Of a stretch of 64,000 bases of DNA, positions 17,132 through 24,786 are shown piece by piece. The notes under the pieces are model-generated. The model ran no database searches and had not been told where the DNA came from. It worked only from the letters and a program-made list of their open reading frames with translations. Every line of letters begins with the position of its first letter. Within the stretch, counting starts at the first letter, position 1. The DNA comes from Methylocaldum sp002005105 (lineage in GTDB: Bacteria > Pseudomonadota > Gammaproteobacteria > Methylococcales > Methylococcaceae), in the NCBI RefSeq assembly GCF_051027545.1, contig NZ_CP194902.1:2170001-2234000 (forward strand). The letters run 5' to 3'. A program made the translations under genes and the position numbers.

Positions 17132-19981
17132 TCAGACCGTGATCAGAAGGCGTACGGAATCCAAGCGCAAATGCGCTCCTTGGATGCAATTGTTCATCTC
17201 GATGGCGTTCTCCTTGAGCTGATCCAGCTCTTCCTGGCGCACGTTCGGATTGACCCGCCGCAGGGCTGCAAGGCGCTTGAGCTCGGTCGTCATCGTATCG
17301 AGCATTCTTTTTGCACTTTCGCCGATGACGCCGGGCATCTGCGCTCGCGCCTTCTTTTCGGCATTCTGGATTAACCGATTGATGAGCTTTTGTCGGCTTT
17401 TAACCAGTCCCAGCGCGTGTTCGCGATCGAACTGCTGGGGCTGTTCGGCAAGACTTTCGAAGGGTAGGACACTGAGATCGTTGCCGTCCTGGTCGAACAG
17501 GAAGCGCAGCACCGTGGGCGGAAAGAATCGGCCGATCTGCAAGCGCTTCGGTGCGGTGCATTCGACCAGATAGACGGTTTCGAGCAGCAGTTGCCCGGCC
17601 TCCAGTTCGGGGTTCCGGACCAGACTCAGCGCGGCGTTGCCGTGCTCGCTGTTGAGGATGAGGTCCATGGCGCCCCGAACCATCGGGTGCTCCCAAGTCA
17701 GGAACAGCATGTCCTCTCGCGCCAGACCGATACTCCGGTCCAGCGTGACCGTCACCCCGTCTTCGGGCAATTCCGGGAACTGGGTGCGCATGTGCTCGCC
17801 GGGCCTGAGGATGTGGCAATGATCCGAATGTTCCTCGACGGCAACCCCGTAAGCGTCGAACACATCTTCCAAATAAGGCCAGAGATCGTTTTCGCGATCC
17901 GTTTCTTCGATGAGCCGGACCAGCCGCTCCGCGGCGTCCCTGCGGCACGAGTTCAGTTCCAGAAGCCGATCACGGCCCTGATGCAATTCCTCCTGAATCG
18001 CATCGGCCAGCTTCCGAGCCCGCTCGACAAGTTTCATTTCGCCTTCGGGATCGGGCGCCTGCAACAAGGCGGCAAGCTGTCCTCCGAGTCGGCCGAATAC
18101 GGGAAGTCCCGCCGGGCTGGGCTGGCTGAACGCATTCAGTCCCTCGTTATACCAGCGGAACAAGACGCTTTGAGCGCTGCGCTCGAAATACGCGACGTGT
18201 ATGCGAATGGTTTCGGACTGCCCAATGCGGTCGAGGCGGCCGATTCGCTGCTCCAGCAGATCGGGGTTGAGCGGCAAATCGAACATCACCAGATGATGGG
18301 CGAATTGAAAATTTCGTCCTTCGCTGCCGATTTCCGAGCATACCAGCGCCTGAGCGCCGTTCTCGGTATCGGCGAACCACGCCGCTGCCCGGTCGCGGGC
18401 GACGATGCTCATCTGTTCGTGGAAAACCGCCGCGCGCACGCCCCGGACTCGAAGCGCGTCCTCCAAATCGGTCGCGGTTTTGGCTTTTGCGCAAATTACC
18501 AGCACCTTGGCCGACTTGAGATTCTTTATGGTTTCGATCAGCCACTCCACCCGGCTGTCCAGACGCCACCACTCGGCGTCATCCTTGCGACACCGGGCGT
18601 ACAGGGTTTCCGGGTGCAGAAGGTCCTCGATCTGGGGTTGAGTCTCGGTCAGCAGCTGGCTGTAGGTCTCGGGCAGCGGCAGGGGATGAGCGATCAGCTC
18701 CCGCCCGGGAAAACCCTTGACCGTGGCTCTGGTATTGCGGAACAGGACCCGGCCCGTGCCGTGGCGGTCCAGAAGGAGCTGAATCAGCTCGCGACGCGCA
18801 TTCTCCGTGCGTTCCGGATCGTCCAGCCTGTCCAGTAAATCGTCCGCCAGATCCTGCGAGATAAGGGATTTCAGTTGGCTTAGGGTCTCCCGGTCCAGCT
18901 CCGGATCGTCCAGCAGATGGTTGATCACGTCGGCCAGCGATTCGTACTGCATTTCCTCGAATTGGAACCGGTCGTAGCTGTAGAAGCGATCGGGGTCGAG
19001 CAGGCGCAAGCGGGCGAAATGGCTGCGCTTGCCGAGCTGTTCCGGGGTCGCCGTCAAGAGCAGGAGGCTCGGCACCGATCGGCCCAATTGCTCGACGAAC
19101 TGATATTCCGGACTGGCTTTCTGTTCCGACCATTGCAGGTGGTGCGCCTCGTCGACCACGCACATGTCCCACCCGGCGGCGAGCGCGGCTTCCTGGCGCT
19201 CCTCGTCGTCCATGAAGAAATCGAGGCTGCACAGTACCAGTTGTTCGCTCAGAAAGGGATTGCCGTCTTCGACTTGCCAGAAACGTTCCTCGTCGAACAG
19301 GGCGAAGCGCAAATTGAAGCGCCTCAGCATCTCCACCAGCCATTGATGCAGCAAGGGCTCCGGCACGATGATGAGGATGCGCTCGGCGCGTCCGGTCAAT
19401 AGCTGATGGTGGGTGATCAATCCGGCTTCGATGGTTTTGCCGAGCCCGACTTCGTCGGCCAGCAATACGCGCGGAGCCTGGCGATGAGCGACTTCGTGGG
19501 CGATGTAGATCTGGTGCGGAATGATGCTGGTGCGCCCGCCGAACAAGCCTCGCACCGGAGACTGTTCGAGTTGGCCGATTCTTCGCAGCGTTTCATAGCG
19601 CAATCGAAACAGCCCGGAAGGGTCGAGTTGGCCGGTGAAAAGCCGATCCTGAGGCTTGTTGAACTGCATGAAATGGTTGAGATCGACTTCGTCCAAGGTT
19701 CGCGATGTGCCGTCCTCGGTCACGCCTTCGTACGTGATCAGGCCATTTTTTTCCCGTACTTCCGTAACCTTGAGTTTCCAGCCGTCCGCGCTTTCGATGG
19801 AATCGCCCTTGGAAAATCTCACCCGCGTCAACGGCGAGTTGTCGACCGCATAAGTGCGGCGTTCGCTGCTGGCGATAAAGAGCAGAGTCACACGGTTGTT
19901 TTCGACGTTCAACACGATGCCCAAGCCCAGCTCGGGCTCGGTCTCGCTAATCCAGCGCTGTCCAGGGACGAAAGTCGGCAA
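17132..19981 (-). CDS. rapA: RNA polymerase-associated SWI2/SNF2 ATPase RapA
   Basis: It recycles RNA polymerase from stalled complexes using ATP. Full length (949 residues): an N-terminal Tudor-like RNAP-binding region beginning PTFVPGQRWISETEPELGLG, Walker A DEVGLGKT (about 176-183), DEAH box at 277-280, and helicase C motifs (ALVCSEIGSEGRNFQFAHH, QRIGRLDRIGQ). The start is a TTG at 19981. It aligns with the normal RapA N-terminus and has a GAGGAG site about 9 nt upstream, whereas no ATG fits. About 300 bp downstream of the kinase gene. Confidence 0.95.
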   Translation of the reverse strand: MPTFVPGQRWISETEPELGLGIVLNVENNRVTLLFIASSERRTYAVDNSPLTRVRFSKGDSIESADGWKLKVTEVREKNGLITYEGVTEDGTSRTLDEVDLNHFMQFNKPQDRLFTGQLDPSGLFRLRYETLRRIGQLEQSPVRGLFGGRTSIIPHQIYIAHEVAHRQAPRVLLADEVGLGKTIEAGLITHHQLLTGRAERILIIVPEPLLHQWLVEMLRRFNLRFALFDEERFWQVEDGNPFLSEQLVLCSLDFFMDDEERQEAALAAGWDMCVVDEAHHLQWSEQKASPEYQFVEQLGRSVPSLLLLTATPEQLGKRSHFARLRLLDPDRFYSYDRFQFEEMQYESLADVINHLLDDPELDRETLSQLKSLISQDLADDLLDRLDDPERTENARRELIQLLLDRHGTGRVLFRNTRATVKGFPGRELIAHPLPLPETYSQLLTETQPQIEDLLHPETLYARCRKDDAEWWRLDSRVEWLIETIKNLKSAKVLVICAKAKTATDLEDALRVRGVRAAVFHEQMSIVARDRAAAWFADTENGAQALVCSEIGSEGRNFQFAHHLVMFDLPLNPDLLEQRIGRLDRIGQSETIRIHVAYFERSAQSVLFRWYNEGLNAFSQPSPAGLPVFGRLGGQLAALLQAPDPEGEMKLVERARKLADAIQEELHQGRDRLLELNSCRRDAAERLVRLIEETDRENDLWPYLEDVFDAYGVAVEEHSDHCHILRPGEHMRTQFPELPEDGVTVTLDRSIGLAREDMLFLTWEHPMVRGAMDLILNSEHGNAALSLVRNPELEAGQLLLETVYLVECTAPKRLQIGRFFPPTVLRFLFDQDGNDLSVLPFESLAEQPQQFDREHALGLVKSRQKLINRLIQNAEKKARAQMPGVIGESAKRMLDTMTTELKRLAALRRVNPNVRQEELDQLKENAIEMNNCIQGAHLRLDSVRLLITV

Positions 19982-20276
19982 CGTTATTTCTCCTCAAGGC
20001 GTAACACGGAATCACAATTATAGGATTGTAACAGGGCGGTCCGAATTGCCGGTTACGGCTCCTGCCTCCAATATGAGCGGGAACGGGTGCCCAAGTTTCC
20101 GACAAGTTTCGGAGTTTGACGACGGCGACCCGAAGCGGCCGTGAGCGAGTGACCGAAGGTCGTTCTGGCCGCGGCGGACGCTTTTTCGGAGATCGTGAAC
20201 GGAAATAGCGTGAAGGGCGGGGCTTTTGTTGTTCGATTCGGATGTTCTTACCGTGAGGGCAGCCGGCCGGCCCCTC

Positions 20277-22646
20277 CTACTCGCCTTGCTGGGCATCGCT
20301 TGGCGCGGCTTCGTCCGACCGTTGTCGAGGCTTGCGAACGACGGAAAAGTGCGACCTGGCGATGGCCCTGCTATCGCCGGCGCGCACTCTATGTTCGACC
20401 GTGTAGGTGCCGGACTTCATATACGAAGGGACGGTCAGTTCATTCGTGGCCGTGTTGGTACCGGTTCTGGCCAGCTTGAAATCGGAGCCTTCCTGGCCGA
20501 TTTGCCTGCCGCCCGCCTTCAGCACCCAGCCGAGTTCGACTTCCGCATCACGGGTGCCGGCGGGAAGCGTCAACTCATACGTCGTGATGAATTCCACCCG
20601 TTCGCCGGGGCTGACCTGATGTGGAGCCGACCTGGCGCTTTCGATCTTGACCGCTGTTTTATCCGCTACCGGAGCCGGTTGTTCGGCTGCTCCTGCATTC
20701 GTCGCCTGAGCACCCTCCGCCGTGGTCTCTTTTGCTTGGGCGGCCTGGGCTTTGCGCGAAATCAGTTGTCGCCTGAGGGTTTGCACCTCTTCGGTATCGC
20801 CCAGCGTCGCCGCGGCTTGATCGATATAGACTTGCGCCTTATCCCATTCTTCTCGATTGAGGGCTCGCCATGCGCGTCCGACGGTTCTGCCGGCGGTTTG
20901 CTTGCGCCGGTCGCTTTCCTCCGCGTCGGATATCTCGGCATCACCCTGTGCTTCAGGGGTTTTTGGAGCACTCGGCGATTGAGCGGCTTGCTTGTGATCG
21001 GGAGAAATCGCCGCAGTCTGCTCGGCGGACTTTTGTTCGGCACTGGCTTTGGAACGCCCCTTTTCGGCTTCGGCTCTGCGGGTGTCGAGCTCTTGGCGCA
21101 AGCTTTCGGCTTCCGGCAGAACAATGGCGACTTCGTCGATACGCGTCTGCGCAAGCTTCCAGTCCCGGCGGTCCATGGCTTCGCGGGCCGGCTGGGCGAA
21201 CCGATCGACGATTTCTTGGATGCCTTGCTTTGCCTGCGGCTGGTTGGGATCTAACGCGAGCACCGAGCGATATTTGGCGAGGGCATTGTTGTCTTTGGGG
21301 CTGATGAGGCGGCCCGCCCTGATGTCCTCGCCGGCCCGAGCCAATAGCTCGAACAGCGCGTCGATCTCAGCCGCGTGCTGCTCGGAGCCCGCTTGGGCAC
21401 CGGCATTTTTTTCGACGGCCGATCCTTCGGGCGGCGAAGGCGGAGTGGCCGGAGCGATTTCTTGCGGCGCGGTTTCCGCGGATTGATCAATACCGGCCGG
21501 ATCGTTTTCGCGAACGGTTTGCTCGGCGTCCGACGATGCGGTTGCTTGCTCGTGCTCCGAGAATAGGCCGCGACTCAGCCAAACGAGTCCGGCGGCGACG
21601 ATCAGCACGATTGCCGAGATGGCCGGAATGCGCGAGCGAGCGGCATCGGATGTCGGCCGGCGCGCCGGCGCATCGGCCGGGTTGGCGGCCACGGTTTCGG
21701 CTTTCACCTCCGGCTGCTTAGGCGCAGGCGCATCTTCGACGGGAAGCTCCGGCGCCAGGGAAAATTCCCGCCGCCATGCGGCGATACTCTGCGGGCGCTT
21801 AGGCGGATTCAAGCTCAGGGCGTGGTCGACTGCGCGAAGCAAGCCTTCGCTGTAGCGAGGTCCGCCGACCTGTTTGGCGGAAACGAAAATTTCTTTCGAG
21901 GCCAAGATGATGCTCTGGCTGCGTTCGAGCGCATCGGGCGGGGCAATGCCCGCGATGCTCCGATAGAGCGTCGCACCAAGGCCGTAGATATCGGTCCATG
22001 GCCCCAGCTGATCGCCTTTCCCATAGTACTGTTCAATGGCGGCGTAGCCGGGGGAAAGCATGCTGGGGAGGGCCTGTGTTTTTTCTCCCAGCGACTGACG
22101 CGCAGACCCGAAGTCCAGCAGCACGGGACTCCCGTCCTTCCGGAGCAAGATATTGGCCGGCGTGATGTCGCAATGGATAAAGCCGGCGTTATGTATTTTC
22201 TCCAGGCCATTCAGGATAGGGATCAAGAACCTGAGGAGTTCGCCTTGCTCCAGGGTCCTGCGGCGCTCGAGGACGGCGTGCAGGCTTTCGCCCTCCTCGT
22301 AGCTCATCACCATGTAGGCGGAATTATTGGCGACGAAAACGTTGAGCACCCGGACGATGTTGGGATGCTCCACCTTCGCCAGCATGCGCGCCTCGTTGAT
22401 GAAAAGCTCCAGTCCCGCGAGATACTGCTCGCCGCAATCCTCCGTGGCCGGCCGGATCAAAGCGGCGCCGTCTCGAACGGCAAGCTTTACCGGGAGATAT
22501 TCTTTGATGGCAACGTGACGCTCAAGAATGGAGTCGTGGGCGAGATAGGTGATTCCGAAGTTGCCCTGACCCAGAACTTGTTCTATGGAAAACCACTGCA
22601 GGCGATAGCCTGGATTGAGTGCATTCTGGCGCATATTCTGTGGCAT
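20277..22646 (-). CDS. Membrane-anchored Ser/Thr protein kinase with periplasmic repeats
   Basis: A 789-residue protein. Kinase domain at about 14-300, with Gly-rich loop LGQGNFG, catalytic Lys48 (HVAIKEYLP), catalytic loop HCDITPANIL (Asp160) and DFG at 178-180. The usual HRD is HCD, so Arg is replaced by Cys, which often goes with activation-loop-independent kinases. Then a Pro/Ala-rich linker, one transmembrane helix near 345-365, and an extracytoplasmic part with helical repeats (YRSVLALDPNQPQA, WDKAQVYIDQAAATLGD) and a C-terminal beta-rich domain. It may sense an envelope signal. The substrate is unknown. Confidence 0.85.
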   Translation of the reverse strand: MPQNMRQNALNPGYRLQWFSIEQVLGQGNFGITYLAHDSILERHVAIKEYLPVKLAVRDGAALIRPATEDCGEQYLAGLELFINEARMLAKVEHPNIVRVLNVFVANNSAYMVMSYEEGESLHAVLERRRTLEQGELLRFLIPILNGLEKIHNAGFIHCDITPANILLRKDGSPVLLDFGSARQSLGEKTQALPSMLSPGYAAIEQYYGKGDQLGPWTDIYGLGATLYRSIAGIAPPDALERSQSIILASKEIFVSAKQVGGPRYSEGLLRAVDHALSLNPPKRPQSIAAWRREFSLAPELPVEDAPAPKQPEVKAETVAANPADAPARRPTSDAARSRIPAISAIVLIVAAGLVWLSRGLFSEHEQATASSDAEQTVRENDPAGIDQSAETAPQEIAPATPPSPPEGSAVEKNAGAQAGSEQHAAEIDALFELLARAGEDIRAGRLISPKDNNALAKYRSVLALDPNQPQAKQGIQEIVDRFAQPAREAMDRRDWKLAQTRIDEVAIVLPEAESLRQELDTRRAEAEKGRSKASAEQKSAEQTAAISPDHKQAAQSPSAPKTPEAQGDAEISDAEESDRRKQTAGRTVGRAWRALNREEWDKAQVYIDQAAATLGDTEEVQTLRRQLISRKAQAAQAKETTAEGAQATNAGAAEQPAPVADKTAVKIESARSAPHQVSPGERVEFITTYELTLPAGTRDAEVELGWVLKAGGRQIGQEGSDFKLARTGTNTATNELTVPSYMKSGTYTVEHRVRAGDSRAIARSHFSVVRKPRQRSDEAAPSDAQQGE

Positions 22647-22847
22647 AGCAGTGCAGACGAAAGCGGGGCTAAGCGGCTTCTTGCGAGGCGTGAGACGAGG
22701 ATGGCGGGCGAGTAAATCGAGTAGCCCCCGGAATCGTCGGGTTTTACATTGTGCCGATTGGAAAAAGATAAGGCAACCCGGAATGGCGAAAAGTCAAGTG
22801 TGGCGTGGCGTACAGCCCGTTCTCCGTTGTGTCTCAAACGCCGGCGA

Positions 22848-22883
22848 GTAGGGCGCAATAGCGGTCCCGCCTATTGCGCCGCA
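22848..22883 (+). repeat. GTAG-type REP upstream of the RAYT gene
   Basis: GTAG followed by GGCGCAATAG, a GC-rich centre, and CTATTGCGCC. It lies about 90 bp before the RAYT gene. RAYT genes are commonly flanked by the REPs they act on, so this may be the cognate REP. It differs in sequence from the GTCGGCAA REP family. Confidence 0.65.
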
Positions 22884-22994
22884 GAAGCGATGATTGGAAA
22901 AGCCATCGTAAATCCGATGTTCCCACGGTCTGCTATTGTTCCCTGGGTTATTGGCTTTTCGGATGATGAATCCCGATGCCTGATTATCGACGCT

Positions 22995-23005
22995 ACCGCG
23001 TACCC
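22995..23005 (+). repeat. Target-site duplication, left copy
   Basis: ACCGCGTACCC, repeated exactly at 23150-23160 on the other side of the insertion in the RAYT gene. Confidence 0.8.
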
Positions 23006-23149
23006 AATGCCGTTAAGTTAAGGCGAATGACGCCACCCCGGCAGGGAATGCCGGGGTCCAGAAGCCATGGATGGCAGAGGCGTGTCACTTCCCTGTGCTC
23101 TGGATTCCGGCAATCCCTGCCGGAATGACGGCTTAACTTAACGGAATTG
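23006..23149. mobile_element. MITE-like element inserted in the RAYT gene
   Basis: A 144-bp element with inverted ends: CCGTTAAGTTAAG near the left and CTTAACTTAACGG near the right. Inside are two REP-like palindromes, CCCCGGCA...TGCCGGGG and ATTCCGGCA...TGCCGGAAT. No coding capacity. The 11-bp direct repeats on both sides show it arrived by a transposition-like event after the RAYT gene was in place. Confidence 0.8.
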
Positions 23150-23160
23150 ACCGCGTACCC
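23150..23160 (+). repeat. Target-site duplication, right copy
   Basis: Second copy of ACCGCGTACCC. Removing 23006-23160 restores the RAYT reading frame. Confidence 0.8.
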
Positions 23161-23714
23161 GGCGGAACCTATTTCTTCACCGTCAATCTGCTCGAACGTT
23201 ACCCGAATGATCGGCTCGTCCGGCATATCGACGTGCTTCGAACCGTGGTGCGGGAGGTTCGGATCAAGCGGCCATTCCATATCGACGCCTGGGTAGTCTT
23301 GCCGGATCACCTGCACGGCGTGTGGACGCTGCCGCCCGGCGATGACGATTTCACCAATCGATGGCGGTTGATCAAACAAGGCTTCTCTAAAGCCTTGCCA
23401 TCGACCGAACGGCGCTCAAAGGTCCGCATTGCCCGTGGCGAACGTGGGATATGGCAACGCCGGTTTTGGGAGCACGCCATTCGCGATGACGCGGATTATG
23501 CGGCGCATGTGGATTATTGCCACATCAATCCGGTGAAACACGGTTATGTCCAATGCGTGTCGGAGTGGCCGTATTCGACGTTTCACCGGTACGTCGAACG
23601 AGGTGTGTATCCGTTAAATTGGGCGGGTGGGGTGGAATCCGATATCGATGTGGGCGAGCGGGTTTGAAACCCATTCGGCGCATTACGCTAAATCTCATGC
23701 AGCATACACAAGCT

Positions 23715-23731
23715 GGGGGTTAGAAACCCCC
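23715..23731. repeat. Small perfect hairpin
   Basis: GGGGGTT, loop AGA, AACCCCC: a 7-bp stem between the RAYT pseudogene and the cassette gene, about 25 bp past the cassette gene stop. There is no T tract in either direction. Confidence 0.4.
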
Positions 23732-23753
23732 GGTTACCCGATTGGGCGTCACA

Positions 23754-24254
23754 TCAGTCAGCCACGCGCACATACGTTACATCCGCGTTCTCGTAAGGCC
23801 GCACTCGGGCGTGATATTCGTAGTCACTGCGGGAGGGCTCCTCTTCTCGATTTTCAGCCCCGTTCATGAAGTCCTCAAGATGGAACTGGAAATGCCAAAG
23901 ACCGCTGGTTGCGATCGTCTGAACGTAGATCGACATTATTGGCTTAACGCCTATTTCGCCAAGAATATCTCGCGCACAGATCCCCTCGAAGAATACGAGA
24001 CGAAAGTACTTCTGGAGTCGCTCGATATCGTCTCTTAAGAATTCGAGCGCCAGCCGACCGACGAAGGAACCACCTCGTCCCGCTTCGACATAGCTGTCCG
24101 CACTCACTCGGAATCCGTTTAGGTCACGTGCCAGATGCATGGTGGCCGTAGATTTTCCCGAACAACTGGCACCATCAATCACGACAACGCCGGTTGCAGA
24201 AGCCGTCCTAGCAGCGACTACCTGATGCAGATCGTTGTAAGTATCACAGCGCAT
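23754..24254 (-). CDS. P-loop kinase-like protein in an integron cassette
   Basis: The 166 residues carry a Walker A motif GASCSGKST (28-36) after a short beta strand (TGVVVIDG), as in uridine-kinase-like or adenylylsulfate-kinase-like small-molecule kinases. A central FRLVFFEGICARDIL may be the Walker B strand. The phosphate acceptor is unknown. Its ATG lies only 8 bp after the GTTGGGC end of an attC site (read on the minus strand), the usual tight layout of a gene cassette. It is probably horizontally acquired. Nearby sequence gives no further clue to function. Confidence 0.65.
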   Translation of the reverse strand: MRCDTYNDLHQVVAARTASATGVVVIDGASCSGKSTATMHLARDLNGFRVSADSYVEAGRGGSFVGRLALEFLRDDIERLQKYFRLVFFEGICARDILGEIGVKPIMSIYVQTIATSGLWHFQFHLEDFMNGAENREEEPSRSDYEYHARVRPYENADVTYVRVAD

Positions 24255-24262
24255 TCAGTGAT

Positions 24263-24343
24263 GCCCAACGTTTGAGTTGAGGGGCGCGGAGACAGCAAGC
24301 GAAGCTTGCTGGCGGAGCGTCCCTCTCGAGCGAAGTGTTAGGC
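24263..24343 (-). repeat. Integron attC recombination site
   Basis: Read on the minus strand it begins GCCTAAC (24343-24337, fits RYYYAAC) and ends GTTGGGC (24269-24263, fits GTTRRRY). The inner arms pair (TCGAGAGGGACGC against GCGCCCCTCAA, with a bulge), and a central stem CAGCAAGC/GCTTGCTG is present. The length of 81 bp is in the attC range. The stop codon of the upstream cassette gene lies within GCCTAAC, as is typical. No integrase gene is in the window. Confidence 0.8.
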
Positions 24344-24489
24344 ATCTCGTCTGACCCACTCATCTACAGTAGTGAACATGTAGTTACCTACCGGGGCATA
24401 CCGTGGATCGTTATGAACGAATGGGTTAGTGCCAATCCACTCGACAACGACAGACGATGATTCAAGTACCGGCTCGGCAAAGGGCTTTG
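24338..24489 (-). pseudogene. 3' remnant of an upstream cassette gene
   Basis: On the minus strand an open frame reads VVEWIGTNPFVHNDPRYA then PVGNYMFTTVDEWVRRDA and stops at TAA inside the attC core. Going upstream, the frame runs into the REP palindrome at 24489-24512 and hits a stop there, so the 5' part is lost. The parent protein is not recognised. Confidence 0.5.
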
Positions 24490-24512
24490 TCGGCAAGGGA
24501 TTGCCGACCTAC
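24489..24512 (-). repeat. GTAG-type REP palindrome
   Basis: Same family as 13151-13174: GTCGGCAA, loop, TTGCCGAC with CTAC on the right, so oriented to the minus strand. It marks the point where the cassette remnant ends. Confidence 0.8.
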
Positions 24513-24558
24513 GTTCTTCCCGCCCTACACAAATCCGTACACCGGGATGAAAAACGCT

Positions 24559-24663
24559 CTAAGTACATTCAGGGAAGTCTTGCGGCATAGGCAACCTGCA
24601 GGACAACCCCGCCAGTCAAGCCAATCTGTCGAGATCCCGCAAATATTTGCGGAATGTACTTAG
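24559..24663. repeat. Short element with 12-bp inverted ends
   Basis: CTAAGTACATTC at 24559-24570 is inverted as GAATGTACTTAG at 24652-24663. Just inside the right end is the perfect 16-bp palindrome CCGCAAATATTTGCGG (24638-24653). It is about 105 bp and non-coding, and could be a MITE remnant or a structured RNA. Confidence 0.5.
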
Positions 24664-24688
24664 TAAGGCGGAATAGCCTACCCGCGTA

Positions 24689-24776
24689 TTCCAATCGCAA
24701 ACGGTCGCTTCGGGAGCGCCGAAGCGCCCCTTCCAATCGCAAACGGGCATCCAGGGAGCGCCTGGATGCCCCTTCC
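24689..24776 (+). repeat. Hairpin-repeat cluster 2 (TTCCAATCGCAAACGG family)
   Basis: Two cores at 24689-24704 and 24731-24746. Hairpins after them: GGTCGCTTC paired with GAAGCGCCC (one mismatch), and a perfect GGGCATCCA/TGGATGCCC. Both have the loop GGGAGCGCC. It ends 10 bp before the metallophosphoesterase stop codon. Confidence 0.85.
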
Positions 24777-24786
24777 GCCGAATGAT

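Larger units (their letters stand above)
22976..23667 (+). pseudogene. REP-associated tyrosine transposase (RAYT), interrupted
   Basis: The start ATG CCT GAT TAT CGA... at 22976 gives MPDYRRYRVP. The frame then breaks for 155 bp and resumes at 23161 with GGTYFFTVNLLERYPNDRL, leading into the rest of the protein. The HUH motif is in VLPDHLHGVW, and the catalytic Tyr region in DYCHINPVKHGYV with the family ending SEWPYSTFHRYVERG. The break is a small inverted-repeat element flanked by an 11-bp duplication, so without it the gene would be intact at about 178 codons. As it stands only a truncated product from an internal start (for example near 23233) could be made. Confidence 0.85.

Noticed and set aside
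17591..18838. 415-codon open frame opposite rapA
   Set aside because: Antisense shadow of a full-length rapA with all helicase motifs.
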